Of a stretch of DNA of 64,000 nucleotides, positions 1-13,289 are shown piece after piece. The stretch spans positions 71,413-135,412 of the forward strand of contig PS015109.1 of the NCBI GenBank assembly GCA_048213135.1, in the 5' to 3' direction. Numbering within the stretch: position 1 is the first letter of the stretch; every line of letters begins with the position of its first letter. The notes below the pieces were generated by a model. The model worked only from the letters and a program-made list of their open reading frames with translations, had not been told where the DNA came from and made no database searches. This DNA is from Reclinomonas americana ATCC 50394 (lineage: Eukaryota > Jakobida > Jakobea > Jakobida). A program made the position numbers and the translations under genes.

Positions 1-3000
1 CAGTCGGCACACCCTCCACCGCCAAGAAGCCCGTGCTGAGCCACATGCCGTACTGGTTGGCCAGCATCCACTTCGGGTACTGGTAGACAGGAACCAGTGC
101 GCGCACCGGCACATACGGAGTCGCTGGCACCGGGGTGCTCAGCTTGGCCACCGCAGCAGCCAACTCGGCGAAACGCTTGGCCGACACCGCAAACGCGCCG
201 TCGCCGTCGGTGACGTACAGCCAGCCGAGCGAGTACTGCACGGCGAGAGAAGCCGCACGGTTCACGTCGGCAGCTGTTGCCGGGGCTGAGTTGACAAAGG
301 CCGCCAGGTGCTCGCGGTACTTGGAGGTGAACTGCGCCGGCTGCGTGCCAGTCACAAAGTTGGCGTACGAGTCGTCAAAGATGACGAAAATGTCGGCCGT
401 CAGCTGACTCAGGTGAGCCGGCAGCAAGCCGGCCGCCGCGTCGGCCACATTGGCAATCGACAGGTCGAGGTTCGTGGAGGTGCGCACCAGCGCAGAGAGC
501 GCCTGCAGGTACGAGACCGAGCCGGCCGCCGAGGCGTCGACGTTGTCATAGTAGACACCGAGTACGTTCCAGTTGGCATTCAGGCTGGTGATCAGCGCCT
601 GCACGTCCGACTGTGCCACCGTGTTGCCGTTCGTGTCAATGCGCACTACCAGCTTGATGCCGGCACGCACAGCCAGACGAATGGCGTGCTCCCACAGGGG
701 CGACGGCTTGGGCATGGCGGTAATGTCGGGGTTGATCACGGCAATGATCTCGGTCTCTGCGTTGCCGGCGCGGTCAATCAGCGACTGCCAGGAGGCTGAC
801 AGCGCGCCATTGGCCTGGAGAGTCGGAGCTGCGGGAGAGGGAGAAGGAGGAGTTAAGCGACGCGCTATGGAAAAGTAGAAGTACCTCTTCTCTGGTCTCA
901 CCTTCGAAGAGCGGCACGAGAATGCGGGTGACCGGAAGAATGCTGTTCACCGCCGGTGGTTGCACATTGGAGGCCGCCACATCGGCAACGAGTGCCGTCG
1001 CCAATGTGTTGTTGCCGTTGTGGGCGTCCGAGGTGACAAACACGTTGCCGATGCCAAGCTCGCGCGCCAGCGGCAGCGCATCCGACGTGGCAGTCGCAGA
1101 ACGCACCAAGGCAGCAAAGCGTGCCGGCGCGTAGTCGGCAAAGAAGCTCGGCGGCGTGTAGGACTTGAAGGTGTCGGCAGTGCCGTCAAACACGACAAAC
1201 TTGTCGGCGGTGGGATTGCGCAGGTGCGACTCGGCGAGACCCGAGGTGACTGCGTTGCCAATGACGGCGCAAGTGGCGCACGCCGTCTTGATATACGTGG
1301 TGAGCGCCAGCGCATCATCGTACGCCGCCGCAGAGGCGTCCAAGTTGTCCAAGTAGATGCCGTCCAGCGACGGAGACGCCAGCGACAGCCACGAGTCAAT
1401 GTCTTGCAGCACCAGGGTGTGGTTGCGAGCGCCGCCATTCGTGTCCACGTATCCGAGGATCGACACGCTGCCGTCGAGAGCCGCCAGCGCCGCGTTCCAG
1501 TCGGTGTTGTTGAAGAGTGCTGTCGGACCGTCGACCGGGTTCACAATGGCTGTCACAAGCGCGCCAGTCGCGGCATCAGCAGCCGCGGCCAGCGAGGTGA
1601 AGGCGTCGAGCGACACAGCCGGGTCGGCATCAATCGGCACCAACACGCTGGAGGTGAAGAACTTGCGGCTGCTGGCCAGCTTGTTGCCGTACGAGGCGTG
1701 CGCGACTTGAGCCGCCAGATGCGACGGCAGTTGCAAAAAGGCCGTACCCGAGGTCTCGCTGGTCACAAACACGTTGCCAATCTTGCGCGAGCGCGCCAGA
1801 TCGAGGGCGTGGCGCGCCTGACCAGCGTCGGCCGTCGAGTGCACAATGGCCGCGAAACGGTCCGACGCGAAGCCGTCCGCCAGACTCTGCTGCACCTGGA
1901 AGGTCTCCCAGGCGGCGGCAGTGCCCTGTTACAAAAAGAGACGGAATTTTCACCAGCAATGAGCAACAAGAAGGGAGAGAAGAGTGGACGGGGACGGTAG
2001 GGTGCGTACCGTAAACACGACGAAAATGTCGGCGGCCGGGGCGTTGAGGTGCGCCGCCGTCAGCTGCTGTCCCGACACGTCGATGGCGAGGCGCTTCAGG
2101 GTCTTGGAGTTGCGCACCGCCTCATAAATGTCGTGCAGAGCGGCGGCACTGGTAGCAGTCAGGTCGACACCGGCGAGGAAAATGCCATCAAAGTAGGCCG
2201 AGTTGTCGGCCGCCGTAATGTCGGCTGCAATGGCCGACGCCGTGCGGGTGGACGAACCGTCGACGGAGCGGAACAGCGCCACCTTGGCCGCACGCAGGTC
2301 GCGGATAGCGTCAACCTCTGCCACCGCCGGTGACATGGCCGCCGGAGTGAACGACAGCACGGCCGCGGTCGGCAGGTGAGCCGCCGCCTTGGCCACGCCC
2401 AGGAAGAAGCCGTAGGTGGCGACGGCAGACGGGGTCGGGGTGGCATTGATCGGAGCCAGCAGAGAGAGCTGGGTCGGCGGCGCAGGAGGAAGGACGGGAT
2501 TCGTGGCGGGCGGAGTGGCCAGGGCCGGTGGCACCTGGTCGTTGCACTCGGCCGGCACGGTCCACACCTTCAGGTCGGCGATTGCGGTCGAGGCCTCCTC
2601 CGCCGACGTTTGGCACACAAAGCTGTTGCCGGTGATGCTGTTGCTGACAATGGTGCAAGCGGAAGAGAGGCTCATCTTGTTCTTGACTGCCAGGTTGTTG
2701 GGGCGCGCCGAGTTGTCCTGCTTCTCAAAGAAGCCGCCCTTGATGGTCACCAACTGACCGCCATTGACGCTGCCTTGGCGCGGATAAATGTCGACCACAT
2801 CGAGCTTGGCAAAGTAGAGGATCGCCGGGTTCGGTGCAGCCGCGCCAGCAGAGCGCACGCTCAGGCCCACGTTGTAGAGGCCAGGGTTCTGCGCCGGCAG
2901 CGTGCACTTGACGACGGTTGCCGTTGCGCTCGTGACGGCACACGTGGAGGAACCAATGGTGATGACGTTATTCTCCGGGTGCACCGCATCAAAGCCGGTG

Positions 3001-6000
3001 CCGGTGAAGGTCAGCGCCGAGTCGTCGGCCGCCGAGCTCACCGCCGGCGAAATCGACGTCAGTGACGGTGTGGCGGCAGCGGTATACGAGAACGTGGAGC
3101 CCGTCGGCAGCGGCGTCGAGTTGCGGATTGTCACGTACACGGCCAGATCGGCCTGCGCGGCGCCGGTCGAGCTGGCCGGCGTCAGGCACACGAATTGCTG
3201 CAGCGACGGCGTGCCCGTCACGGTGCACTTGGGACCGGTGGTGGTGCCAATGGTGACGACAATGTCGGCCGGATTGGTGGAGAATGCCGAACCGGAAATG
3301 AGAAGCGGCGTGCCGCCGTAGATCGAGCCGGTGGACGGCGACATGGAGCCGATCGAGGCCTCATACGAGTGTGTAATGGTGCTGGTGGCAAAGCCGTAGG
3401 GAGACACCAGAACCTGCACGGTGTGCTGGCCGGCGGGCAGCGCGTTCGGGGTGACAAACGTGATGGTCACGTCGCCATTGGGGGCGACCGTGGTCGAGGT
3501 GATCTGGCACGGCACGCCACCCAACAGCACCGTATTCTCGGTGGGGTCCTCCGAGAAGGTGCCAGTGATGGTGCGCGTCTTGCCGGGGCCCGTGGTGGCC
3601 GCCGCACCCGACTCGCCAGTGCTCGTCGCCACCGGAGTGAGTGCCGGCAGGTAGCTGAACTGGCAGCTGGTGATGTCGGAGCAGGAGCCGAGCACGCCAT
3701 TGACCGTGGCGCGCACCTGCGGCACAGGCGACACCCACTCCAGCTGCTCGCTGTTGACCAGCATGAAATTGTCGAAACTGCCCTGGTATTCCTCCGTGGC
3801 CAGAGCCGAGGCCTGGAATCCTTGCTGTGCAGCGGGGAAGGAAGAAGTGGGGATGAGTGGGAGGTGAAGGTGGGAGGAGAGGAGAAGAAAAAGAAAGAGA
3901 TGCAGAAAAAGGAAGAAAACCAAGCTTCACTATCCCCTTTCACCCCTCCCGACAACTCACCAGTGTGGTACCGTCGACCGTCAGCAACTCCACGTCGCCG
4001 AGCAAGTCCTCGAAGATGATGCGATAGGTGAGGAGCTCGCGTGAGTTGCCCCACTTGCTGACGGACACGTTGCCGACGGTGCTGAGCTTGCTCTCCATGA
4101 GCACCTCCAACTGCTCCGGGCGCACGTCGTAGCTGATGCCGCTGAGCGTGTCGTCGCCAAAGGAGATGGACCAGGTGCCGGCCATGGGAGCCGACGGCGG
4201 AGATGGCTGCGAGCAGGTGCAAGTGACACCGGCAGAGAAGCTGAAGCCGCTGGCGGGACCGCACTGGAACACGGGGCGCGGGCTGTACTCGTTGACGAGG
4301 AAGGTGACCTCGATGGTGAGCAGGGCCTCGCCAGTGCTGGGATCCACAGAGGTGGCCTTGGAAACCGACACGTTGTTGACGGGCACGCCAACCACACCCG
4401 AGGGGAATTTGAGGGCCTCAATGGCCGCTTCAATGGCAGCAGTCGTCGAAGTCGGCAGAATAATCGCACTCTGCAGTCCGTCGTAGTAGAGGCGGATGCC
4501 GGTGGGATTGGTGCCGCGCACCACCACACGCTGCACCTCGCGGATGACAGTGACTTGCAGAGTGATGTCCTGCACCTCGCGGAAGTTGTCGCTGCGCGGC
4601 TGGTCCGAGGGCGAGCGGACCCACACCTTCAGGTACTCGTCGCCGTCGCCCTGCTGGTACGACACCTGTTCATAGGGAGGGGCGCAAGGGTGAGTGATGA
4701 GGGGAGGGGGAAAGGGGAAAGGGGAAAGGGGAGAAGAGAGAGGTAATGTCGAAAACGAAGTTGACAGAGATATACGGACACACACAAACACTCGTACAGA
4801 GAGCGAGAGAGAAGAGAATAAGTTCTTTTGCATCACCCTCTCTCTCTTTCTGCCCGCGCTACGCAACATCGATAAAGTAGGCTTTGGTGGCGTCCAGCGT
4901 CACCGTGGTGCGCTGACCCGTGCTGCTCAGAGGCCACGACTCGGCACCGTACGCGGTAAAGGTGGAGAGCACCGCCGACAACGGCGACTCATTCGAGTAA
5001 ATGGTCATGACGGCGTTGTCGTCGTGCTGCAGGTAGAACGTGTGCGGGCCGGATGCCAGCGGGCGGAAGATGCCGCGCACGCGAGAGGTGTAGCGCGTGG
5101 TACCGTACTGGAAGTCGAGGCTGCCGAGCCAAATGTCGTCAATGGTCGGCACGGCGTTGGCGGCCGGCAGGGTCGGTGCTGCAGCGTCGTTGGCGTACTG
5201 GTAGAACTGACGGCGCACACCGCGGCCACCCGAGTACTGCACGCCGGTCAACTGCTGCACGGACGAGAGAGGGCCGGTGCGACACACGATCTCATCATAG
5301 TCGACAGGGGTGGGGCGCGTCTGTCCGCGCGTCACCGACAGCACCGTGCACGGCGAGCCACTGACGTCGACCACCGCGTTCTCCGCGATCTTGGTGAAGC
5401 CGGATCCGTGGATGGTGAGCACGGTGCCGCCATTGGTGGAGCCAGCGGCCGGTTGCACGCTCGTAATGCGCGGCACAACGGCAAAGTCGTAGACCGTGCC
5501 CTTGCGGTTGTAGAGGACGTTGCGCGGGTTCTTGATGGCGTTGCCGTAGTTCTTGATGTTCATGTTGACGCGGTAGTAGCCGGCCTCGTTGTCTTGCACG
5601 CGGCAGCGCGGCTCGCCGTAGGTGTAGGAGCCGAGATTGTTGTTCATGTTGAGCGGCGAGTCGTGGAGACGATCCGCCGAGTTGAAAAAGTAGTTGAGAG
5701 ACCAGCCCTGCGAGACGCCGTTGGTGGTGTCGGCCAGCGGATTGTTCTGACCCATCGAGCACTGTCGGTCGCCGATGCTCATGTCGATAATGTTGTCAGG
5801 GGAGGAGGTGAAGACGCGGCCGCGGAATTTGACCAGGTCGCCAGCGGCGCCCGCCTGCGGGTGCGCGTTGTACAAAATGGGCGTGGCGCTGAAGGCGTAC
5901 TTGTATACACACATGCCGTTGGCGTCCTTGACGACGCAGTTGGCGTAGCGCTTGTGGTCGATTTGCACGAGGAGGTCCACCGGGGTCTAATAAAAGGGAA

Positions 6001-7451
6001 AGGGTGAGATGAAAGGCGGAGAAGGGGAGGGACGGAGGGAGGGAGGGAGGGGAGGAGGATGATTGAGCAGAGAGCAAAGAAGTGAAAGGAGTGACGTGCG
6101 TATTGGGAGAGTGAGTGAGTGTGTGTGTGTGTGAGAGAGAAAGAGAGAGAGAGAGTGATACTGAAACGCAACATTGGTGTCCTTGCCCGGCGGCGCCATG
6201 CAGACAATTTGGTAAAAGCTGCTGTAGTGATGCATGGCCATGCACGGCTTGCCATCGATCCACACCTCATTCTGCAGGAGACATGGGGAAAATTGAGTGC
6301 CACGAATGAGGAAGACATGACAGAGGGAGAAACACATTACGCAACTGCACCCTGGTAGGTGTCGTCGAGCGAAAAGTTGTCGCCGGCGATCGTCAGCCAC
6401 GTGCCGCCAGCAACGGAACCTATGAATTGGAAAGAGAAGGGTGAATGTCACGGAGGAAAAATGGGGGTCGAGGGGAGGCGAGAGAGACTCACCGACAGTG
6501 GGCGTAATGAGCGTAATGTGAGGGTTGATGTCCTGCAACGAGAGCACAAGGTGAGGAAAATGAAGGGGAAGAGAGCGAGAGAAAGAAGGGAGACAAGGAA
6601 GCAATCAAAGTGAATTCCACCGTGTACAATGAAATACAGCAAAGAGCGGAAACGAGTTGACGTGCGCGCAATGGAGTGCGGATCAATGAGTGCAAAGTCG
6701 ATAACAAGTGCACAAAAAGGCACAGAAAAGTAAAAGAGGATGGAGAAGAGCAAGGAAGAGAAGAGGAAGAGGAGAGAGCAACTCGGGCACGAAAGTTGCA
6801 AAATACACACATGCGCAGAAACGAGGTGTAAAGTAGAGAGAAAGACCAACAAAAAAAGTGGAGCACCACGAGAATAGCGAGAGGAGTTGAAGTCCCTCGC
6901 GTGGAGTGCGGATCCATGAATGAGTGGAATAAATCGACAACAAGAGCATCATGACCGCATGTGCGACAAAAAAAGACACAGAGACGCGCAGAGACGAATG
7001 AGTGAGAGAAGAAGAGGAAGAGGAGTGAACAACTCGCGCACAAAAAACACAAAAATGTGTGAAGCACAGAAAACAAACGCGCGCGCACACACACATAAAC
7101 AACAAAGAAAGAAAGAGAGTGAGAAGAGAGAAGAAGAGAGAAGAGCAATAAAAGGAGGGTGCACAAGTCGGAGTCGGGTGAAGGAAAATTCACCCGCGAC
7201 TCATCAATACACAATGTGCATGTCTTTTCTCTCTCTCCCTCACTCACCATTTGATCCAACTGGTCATCGCCCTTGCCGGAACCCGACACCGACAAGGCTA
7301 AAGACAAACAGAGAGAGAGAGAGAGAGTCAGTGACAAAAAAAAGTTGACTTTGTGTGTGTGTGTGTGAGTGTGTGTGTTTGTCTCACCGAGTGTGAGCAG
7401 CACCAGCAACGCTGCAACAAGCGCGACAACACGAGTTGTTGTCGTCATCAT
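1..7451 (-). CDS. Secreted fibrocystin-L-like IPT/TIG + PA14 protein with C-terminal spherulin-4 repeats (3' end outside window)
   Basis: Ten exons join in frame (7388-7451, 7248-7297, 6493-6532, 6346-6419, 6173-6271, 4868-5986, 3961-4665, 2010-3824, 902-1925, 1-828), giving about 1,940 residues with no stop before the window edge. Residues 1-22 are a clear signal peptide (MMTTTTRVVALVAALLVLL). A TIG/IPT domain spans exons 3-5, and another lies near residue 275 (SVQPAAGSTNGG). A PA14-like domain near 390-500 (FYLQHDDNAVMTIY) crosses the exon 6/7 junction. At least four more TIG copies follow in exon 8. From about residue 1150 the protein changes to repeated spherulin-4-like (Pfam Spherulin4) units, e.g. 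ILVPLFE, TAIVNPVDGP, ILGYVDTNGG and DGIYLDNLD. At least three, probably four, are present. TIG plus PA14 order resembles PKHD1L1. The role is inferred as cell-surface or secreted adhesion. Three introns use the GTTGCGT donor. Confidence 0.85.
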
Positions 7452-8820
7452 TATGTGTCAAAGAAGAAAGAGGGGAAAAAAGTGTACAAAAAAGTGTCTT
7501 CTTTCGTGTCACACACTTTACACACACGCGCGCGCTCGCAAGTAGTACTGTCGCACTTACTACTTGTGCTCGCTTGTGAGAAGGTGGTTTGCGCTCACGG
7601 AGATGCACACAAAAGAATTTTGGATTGTCCGTGTGCGCGACCACCTGCTGCAACCGACTCCCAATAAACAATACGCGCTCTCACTGCAACTCACTCATTG
7701 TGTGGCCTTCCCTTGTGCGCGCGCTCTTCTCTCTCGTTGTGTGTTCTGCTCTCTCTCATGGCGTCTGTCTGCAGCTTCATGTTTGTGTGTGCGTCGTGCG
7801 CGTTTACGATGAGACATGTGCTTTTTCCTTTTGCAGTCGTCACTCGTGTCCGAATCGTTGCATTGGCGAACTTATACTCATCAAAGCTCGGAGCTCGCTC
7901 ACGTGCAGTTGAGTGCACACATAGACAACAACGGCAAGTCGGGCTGCGGTGCTTGCGTGGTGCTTTTTTATTGGTGTGTCGGAGCACGTATGACTCCGGA
8001 TCCGGATCCGAACAGATGCTGTTTTTGGCATTTCTCGCCGCTCTCTCTTTTCTCTGTTTTTTCTGTTTTGCGTGTCTTCTGCCCCGGGCTTCCAGCATAC
8101 GTTCCTCCTGCTTATTCTCACTCTCTGCAGCTCTGTGTGCTGCCCCAGCCTCGGCTTTTTCGCGATCGATTTTGGAGTGGTCCACTCTCTCACTCTCTCG
8201 CTTGCACGCGCCGCCTCCTCTCGCTCGCCCTCCGGAAGCATGCATGCGAGAGGTGTGCAATGTGGCCTTCATACAAGCACGAGTTCCCCGGCACCGCAGT
8301 GAGTTCCATTTTTAGGCATGGACTCGCGATCGTCCAGCCGCGCGCCTGTCTCGCCCCACTCCCTCCCTTTCCCTCTCACACACACGCGTGTACCTCCTTC
8401 AGCGGCTCCCCCGCATAGCACACGCGTGCGTTGTGTGCATGCAGGCGCAGCTGCGTTGTTCCGCACACCGGAAGACGACTTTTTCCATTGGTTTCTCCTG
8501 TTTTGGCACTCTCGCACAAATGCGTGTGTCTTTATTCACCCTCACTCACACGCACACACGCCCTCGTGACATGAGCATACGCACATCACGGATGCATGCA
8601 TATGTGCCCGCGCACGCCATCCCAAGTGCGTTCCTTCCTTTTTTGACCAACCATGCGTGCCTGTATTGCGTCTCTCCTCTCTTCTCGCTCGCGTGCACCT
8701 CCTGTTGTCATCCCGAGTCACGCACTCGCACTCTGCTCGTTGCGTTTGGGAGGCGAGTCGTTGCACAAGAGCCGTTTCCTATATCGACCGATATGCCAAC
8801 CACCTAATTTACGTATTTAT
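7452..8820. other. Intergenic, upstream of the fibrocystin-like gene
   Basis: About 1.37 kb between two minus-strand genes. It is rich in TC, TG and CGC microsatellite-like tracts. Many short ORFs are present on both strands, but none shows domain-like composition, splice consistency or a recognisable motif. It should contain the promoter of the gene starting at 7451 and the 3' flank of the gene ending at 8821. I see no specific regulatory site I can defend. Confidence 0.5.
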
Positions 8821-11256
8821 CTATTGTTGTTGTTGCTGCTGCTGTTGCTGCTGCTGCTGTTGTTGTTGTCGCCACAACGCCGCCACCTCCTTCACCGACT
8901 CTGAAAATTCGCGTCGCTCCTCCAGCACGCGATCGAGCACCAATCGCTTGAGGTTCTCCCGGCCGAGCCCATACTCAAAGCCGACATAATTCTGGTGCAC
9001 AAACACCGGTGTCTCGGCCACACTCCACGGCTCCCGACGCAAGTACACCTTGGAGTTGGCAAAGAGAATGCGGTCCATGACACGCACTGTCACGCGACGC
9101 GCATTGCTACTGTCCACGCGCAGTGCATGCTCGTTGAATGCCTGCTGATCCCACTTGCGCTCGACACGCAGCGTGTCGGCCACGGCCTCCAGCAACGTCA
9201 GCGTCTCTGGCGAGGCGCGTACGAGAAAGAAGCCGGCGTTCAGCAACACGTAGTGCAGCTGTCGCTCCAGGGGGTGGTACTTGAACGGCTGCGTGGTCGA
9301 GTCGATCATGGTCCACTCGTCGAGTCCATAGGCGGTCACGTCCGACCACCCGTCGGTGCTGCACTCGATCGAGCTGTCGCGATGCAGCAGTGGGAACGGG
9401 TCGCGCAGGAACACAATGTCGGTGTCGGAGAGGAGTGGGTTGAAGCCGAGGCGCACGATGCGGGCCAGCAGCGCCCACTTGAAGGAGGAGACCATTTGGC
9501 GGCGGTCGTGATAGCCGGCCACGGAGGGGGGTTGCTGGATGGAGGGGAAAGGGAGAGAGGAGAGGAGAGGCAAAGGTTGAGAGGCTTTGTGGCAACCCCA
9601 CAATCAAGCGAAGGAAGTGGAATGCAGAGGAGGAGCGCAGCGACACATCCACCGTCAACGGCCACAGGCGAGCCATCAAGTTACGGAGGTGAGGAAGAGA
9701 CAGAAAACGTGAATGCAGAGGAGTAGCAGCACAGCGACACATCCACCGTCACGTGAGGAAAGTGATCACGATAAGAGAGACATACAACGTGAACGAAGCG
9801 GAGGAGTTGCACAGCGACACACGCAATCAACCCCACCATTGATGGCCACAGGCGAGCCATCATCAAGCGACAGAAGTGATAAGAGAGGCAGACAATGTGC
9901 ATGCCGAGAAGGAGTCGCACTGATGGCATCGTTCCACAATCGACAAGTCGCACGTCGAAGAGCAAAGTCTCTTGAAATGCACCACACTCACACTGCCAGC
10001 AGCAAGAGGTCGAAAAGCGAGAGAACGGCGCACAGAGGAGTGGGATGATCCAGGAAACGCAGCTTGAGGACCAAGACACGGTCACACACATAAGCAACAC
10101 GAGAATGGTGAGAGTGTTTGCGACGGCCTATTGCCAAACGCGCCACCATCAGATATGACAACATGAACACCAAGGTCCTCTCCCGAGGGCGCCACCATAA
10201 GTAGAACACAGCCAGCACACAATAGGATTGCAGAGTGAAGGACAGGCAGCATCCATCTATCAAGCCGTGCCACCCTCCCACGCACCACTCTCACAAATCC
10301 CACAGACTGTCGACGGCAATAGTCGGCACACGCGTCGTCCAGCGCCAGCACCATCAGGTTCTGAATGCCGGCGGTGCGTGCCGATTCGATCCACATGGGC
10401 AGCATGGGTTCGCCGCCACCGCCCCCGTGCTCGGCGCCGATAAAGTTCTTATCGGACATGGTGATCAGCACCTCCTGGTGCTCGTTGGCCACCGACTGCA
10501 ACACCGTCAGCAGGTCGGCGTCCTGCGTGCGCGAAACACGCTGTGAGGCTCATGATGTGGCACATTCATCTCCCTATGAAGCAACGCAACACCGGTCGTG
10601 TCCTTCTCGTCGACCGCCACGCACCGCGAAACGGCGCGCCGCGCTTCACTCATCGACGGCAGAGTCACCGGCTTAGCGGCCGGCAACGCCGCCGGTGTGG
10701 ACGGCGACGCAGAGATGGTGGCGCCGTCGGTGAAGACAGCCTGCATGCATGCCGCACGCGACGCAATGTCCTTGCGACCGGGTCGCACCGCCTGACAGTG
10801 CACGGCTACGGGCACCGACGCACGCGAACCCACCAGTGACTTGTCAAAGAACGATGTCGCGGTGCGGTAGCGTGACCAGGCGAGCTGCGACACCGAGAGG
10901 CGCGGATACCGTGGAAACACGGGGGAAGCCGGGCGCAGAACGGCGGCCGTCAGCGCCTCGGTTTCCACCACTTGCTGGCGAGCGAGTCGATCGCGCACCA
11001 TGCGGAGGAACTGTGTGCAGGCGGCAAAGTGAGAGTCAGGAAGAGAAGCGCAGGGACGCGAAGAGAGCGATAATGCAAAGGGAATGAGAGTGCACGCTGC
11101 AAGAGAATTGCAGTGACATGAAGGGAGCGCAGCAGTAGAACAGAGAGAATGAGAGTGCACGGTTGAAGTGATATCGAACACACACAAAGGAAAAAGCAGA
11201 GCGATATGGCTTGCTGAGCGCAACTCGACACCAAAGACACAAGCAAGCAGAGCCAT
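8821..11256 (-). CDS. GT77-family glycosyltransferase, XEG113/RRA-like, with C-terminal polyQ
   Basis: Three exons: 10591-11256, 10295-10522 and 8821-9534 (stop TAG at 8821-8823). The introns are 68 bp (donor GTTGCG at 10590) and 760 bp. The catalytic region is in the last two exons. NLMVLALDDACADYC precedes the intron, then come LLSDTDIVFLRDPF (metal-binding DxD), HRDSSIE, STDGWSDVTAYG, LNAGFFLVRA and WDQQAFNE. These match the plant XEG113/RRA arabinosyltransferase family (nucleotide-diphospho-sugar transferase, GT77) in order and spacing. Expected role: transfer of a sugar to a glycoprotein in the Golgi lumen; donor and acceptor are not readable. The protein ends in 15 consecutive glutamines. 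The start is uncertain: the ATG at 11256 gives a weakly hydrophobic N-terminus that overlaps repeat-like DNA, while the ATG at 11001 follows an acceptor-like CACACAG. Confidence 0.82.
8824..8868 (-). repeat. CAA/CAG repeat encoding 15 glutamines at the protein C-terminus
   Basis: Fifteen CAA/CAG codons on the minus strand run directly into the TAG stop, preceded by Arg-rich sequence. The mixed CAA/CAG pattern suggests an old, partly stabilised triplet repeat. A length polymorphism here would add or remove glutamines without changing the frame. Confidence 0.9.
9590..9935 (-). repeat. Diverged tandem repeat inside the 760-bp intron of the GT77 gene
   Basis: The plus-strand text repeats blocks such as 'cagcgacacatccaccgtca', 'ggccacaggcgagccatca' and 'gagaggcagacaatgtg' three times or more with substitutions and length changes. 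It lies wholly within the intron between exons 10295-10522 and 8821-9534. No coding potential is needed to explain it. Confidence 0.65.
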
Positions 11257-11372
11257 CGTCTACACGATGACTTGTGCAACAGCAAGGTGACACAGAGTGA
11301 CTACTTGCTGAACGATCCAGGTAAAGTATGCACAGTTATCGCCCACTCACTCTCTCTCAAAGAAAGAGAAAC

Positions 11373-11413
<41 letters not shown>

Positions 11414-11415
11414 CG

Positions 11416-11447
<32 letters not shown>

Positions 11448-11640
11448 ACTACTAACTACTAACTACGTACTACGTAACTACGTACTACTACGTACTACTA
11501 CGTACGTACGTACNNNNNNNNNNNNNNNNNNNNAGTACGACAGAGTAGACGTACTTAGTCTGAACGAAGTACCACGGTAAAGGTAAGTTAGTCACACGTT
11601 ATTACGTCCCACCTCACTCTCTCTCAAAAAGAAGAAACAA

Positions 11641-11678
<38 letters not shown>

Positions 11679-11792
11679 CAAGATAGAAAAGCAAATTTCT
11701 CCCTCTCAAAGAAAGAGAACTCTCTCTCTGTCAATTAATGAGAAGCGAGTCTCTCTGTCTCCAAAGAAAGAGAAGCGAGTATCTCTCTCTCA
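11257..11792. repeat. Microsatellite block between two glycosyltransferase genes, with a 20-N gap
   Basis: It contains (TC)n at about 11371-11411, (ACT)n/(CTA)n at about 11413-11460, a run of CGTAC/ACTACGT motifs up to the gap at 11514-11533, and a second (TC)n at about 11643-11676. Short 'CTCTCAAAGAAAGAGAA' modules recur. No gene is visible. Confidence 0.8.
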
Positions 11793-13234
11793 TCAGGCAA
11801 GAGAAGCGACTATCTCTCTCTGTCTCTCAAAGAAAAGAGACTTCGCCTTCATGACCAGAGAGTGACGACATTCGGCGATACTATCCACTTCTCCATGTCC
11901 ACAACCAACTTCCCCCATCATCACCTTTGTCGCCCGCGGACTCGACCTCCACACCATCACTCCCGGATCGAGGTGCGTAAACCACACCTCCATGGGTGGC
12001 GTGAAGGCCGGATCCGACGTGAACTTGAACTCGGGTCGCGCCGCCTCCGCCGTGTGCGACGAGCTCACCACACGCAAGTCCACACTCATGTCGCCGTCGG
12101 CCGACGCCAGCGGATTCGACAGCCACGCACAATCCGTGTCACTGTAGAACACGTGATAGCCGTGCTCCAGCAGCGCGGCGAGCGACGCATACTTGGCCAG
12201 CAGCCGTCGCTGCGTCGGATTCGCCAGCGCGCGTCCCTCTGCGCGCGATGACACTCCCAGCTGCTCCGGTGTCACATACGGCACCTTCTTGCGCCGACAG
12301 TACTCCACCGCGCTCCCATCCACCGCCACCACCAGCTGATTGGTGATGCCCACACGCTGCGTGCCCAGCAGCCAGCCCAACAACAGCGGCTCATCGTCCA
12401 CCACCGAGCGATCGGCCACCGTCACAAACAAGCGATAGTCGTTGTCTGCCGCGGCACTCAACACGTTCACCGCCGCCGCAGCGCGACCCTGCCGACGCCA
12501 CGCCTCCTCCACACTGTCCATGTGCACAAACTCGCACACCGCCGACGCCAGTACCTCAGTCAGACGACTGCGTGAGAGTGTTTCCTCCGCATCCTCACGC
12601 GCGCGACTGCCGCAGGAGGACGAGTCCTCGAATGTCCACTGTGCGCTCTCTAAGCTGCGTCGCGCCTGTCGCAGTTCCTCCACCAGGGCGAGCTCCTATA
12701 CAGAAAATGGGTGAGGGAGAAGGGAAGGGTGAACGGGAGGTACAGGGAAGGGTGCAGGGATGGATCTAGTCGTGATCAGTGGAAGGATAAGGGTACGGGT
12801 GAACGGTAGCACCAAGGGAAGGGTGAAGGAAAGGATGAGTGGAAGGGTGAACGGAAGCGCCAAGGGAAGGGTGGGTGGGAGGGATGAGTAGAAGGGTGAC
12901 TTGAAAGAGTGGAAAGGTGACTGGAAGGATAAGCGGAAGGATGAGAGTGGGCAGGTGAAGGGCAGGGTGAGTGGAATGGATGAGGGTGGAAAGGTGAAGG
13001 GAAGGATCAATAAAAGAACACGTGATCAGTGGAAGGATAGGGGAAAGGGTGAAGGGAAGGGTGAAGGGAAGGGTGAAGGGAAGAGTGAGTGGAAGGATAG
13101 GGAAGGATGAGCTCTTGTGAGTGGAGGGATGAGTGAAGCTCATCTTCATCTCCTTCTTCTTGTGCTGCAGCAGCACCTGCTGCTGTTCTCACACTTCGCC
13201 TCCCAGCTGTTCTCTGTTTCTCTGTCTCTCTCTG

Positions 13235-13289
<55 letters not shown>

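Noticed and set aside
960-2000. Plus-strand ORF of 346 codons opposite the spherulin-4 exons
   Set aside because: Arg/His/Gly-rich antisense shadow of a GC-rich coding exon with no domain motifs.
9107-9742. Alternative minus-frame ORF overlapping the GT77 exon
   Set aside because: Shadow frame, rich in Arg/Pro/Ala; the other frame carries the DxD and WDQQAFNE motifs.
12696-13196. Small stem exon encoding LLQHKKKEMK for the second GT77-like gene
   Set aside because: Coding-like on the minus strand near 13140-13180, but I could not find splice sites with the needed phase, so I left it out of the exon list.
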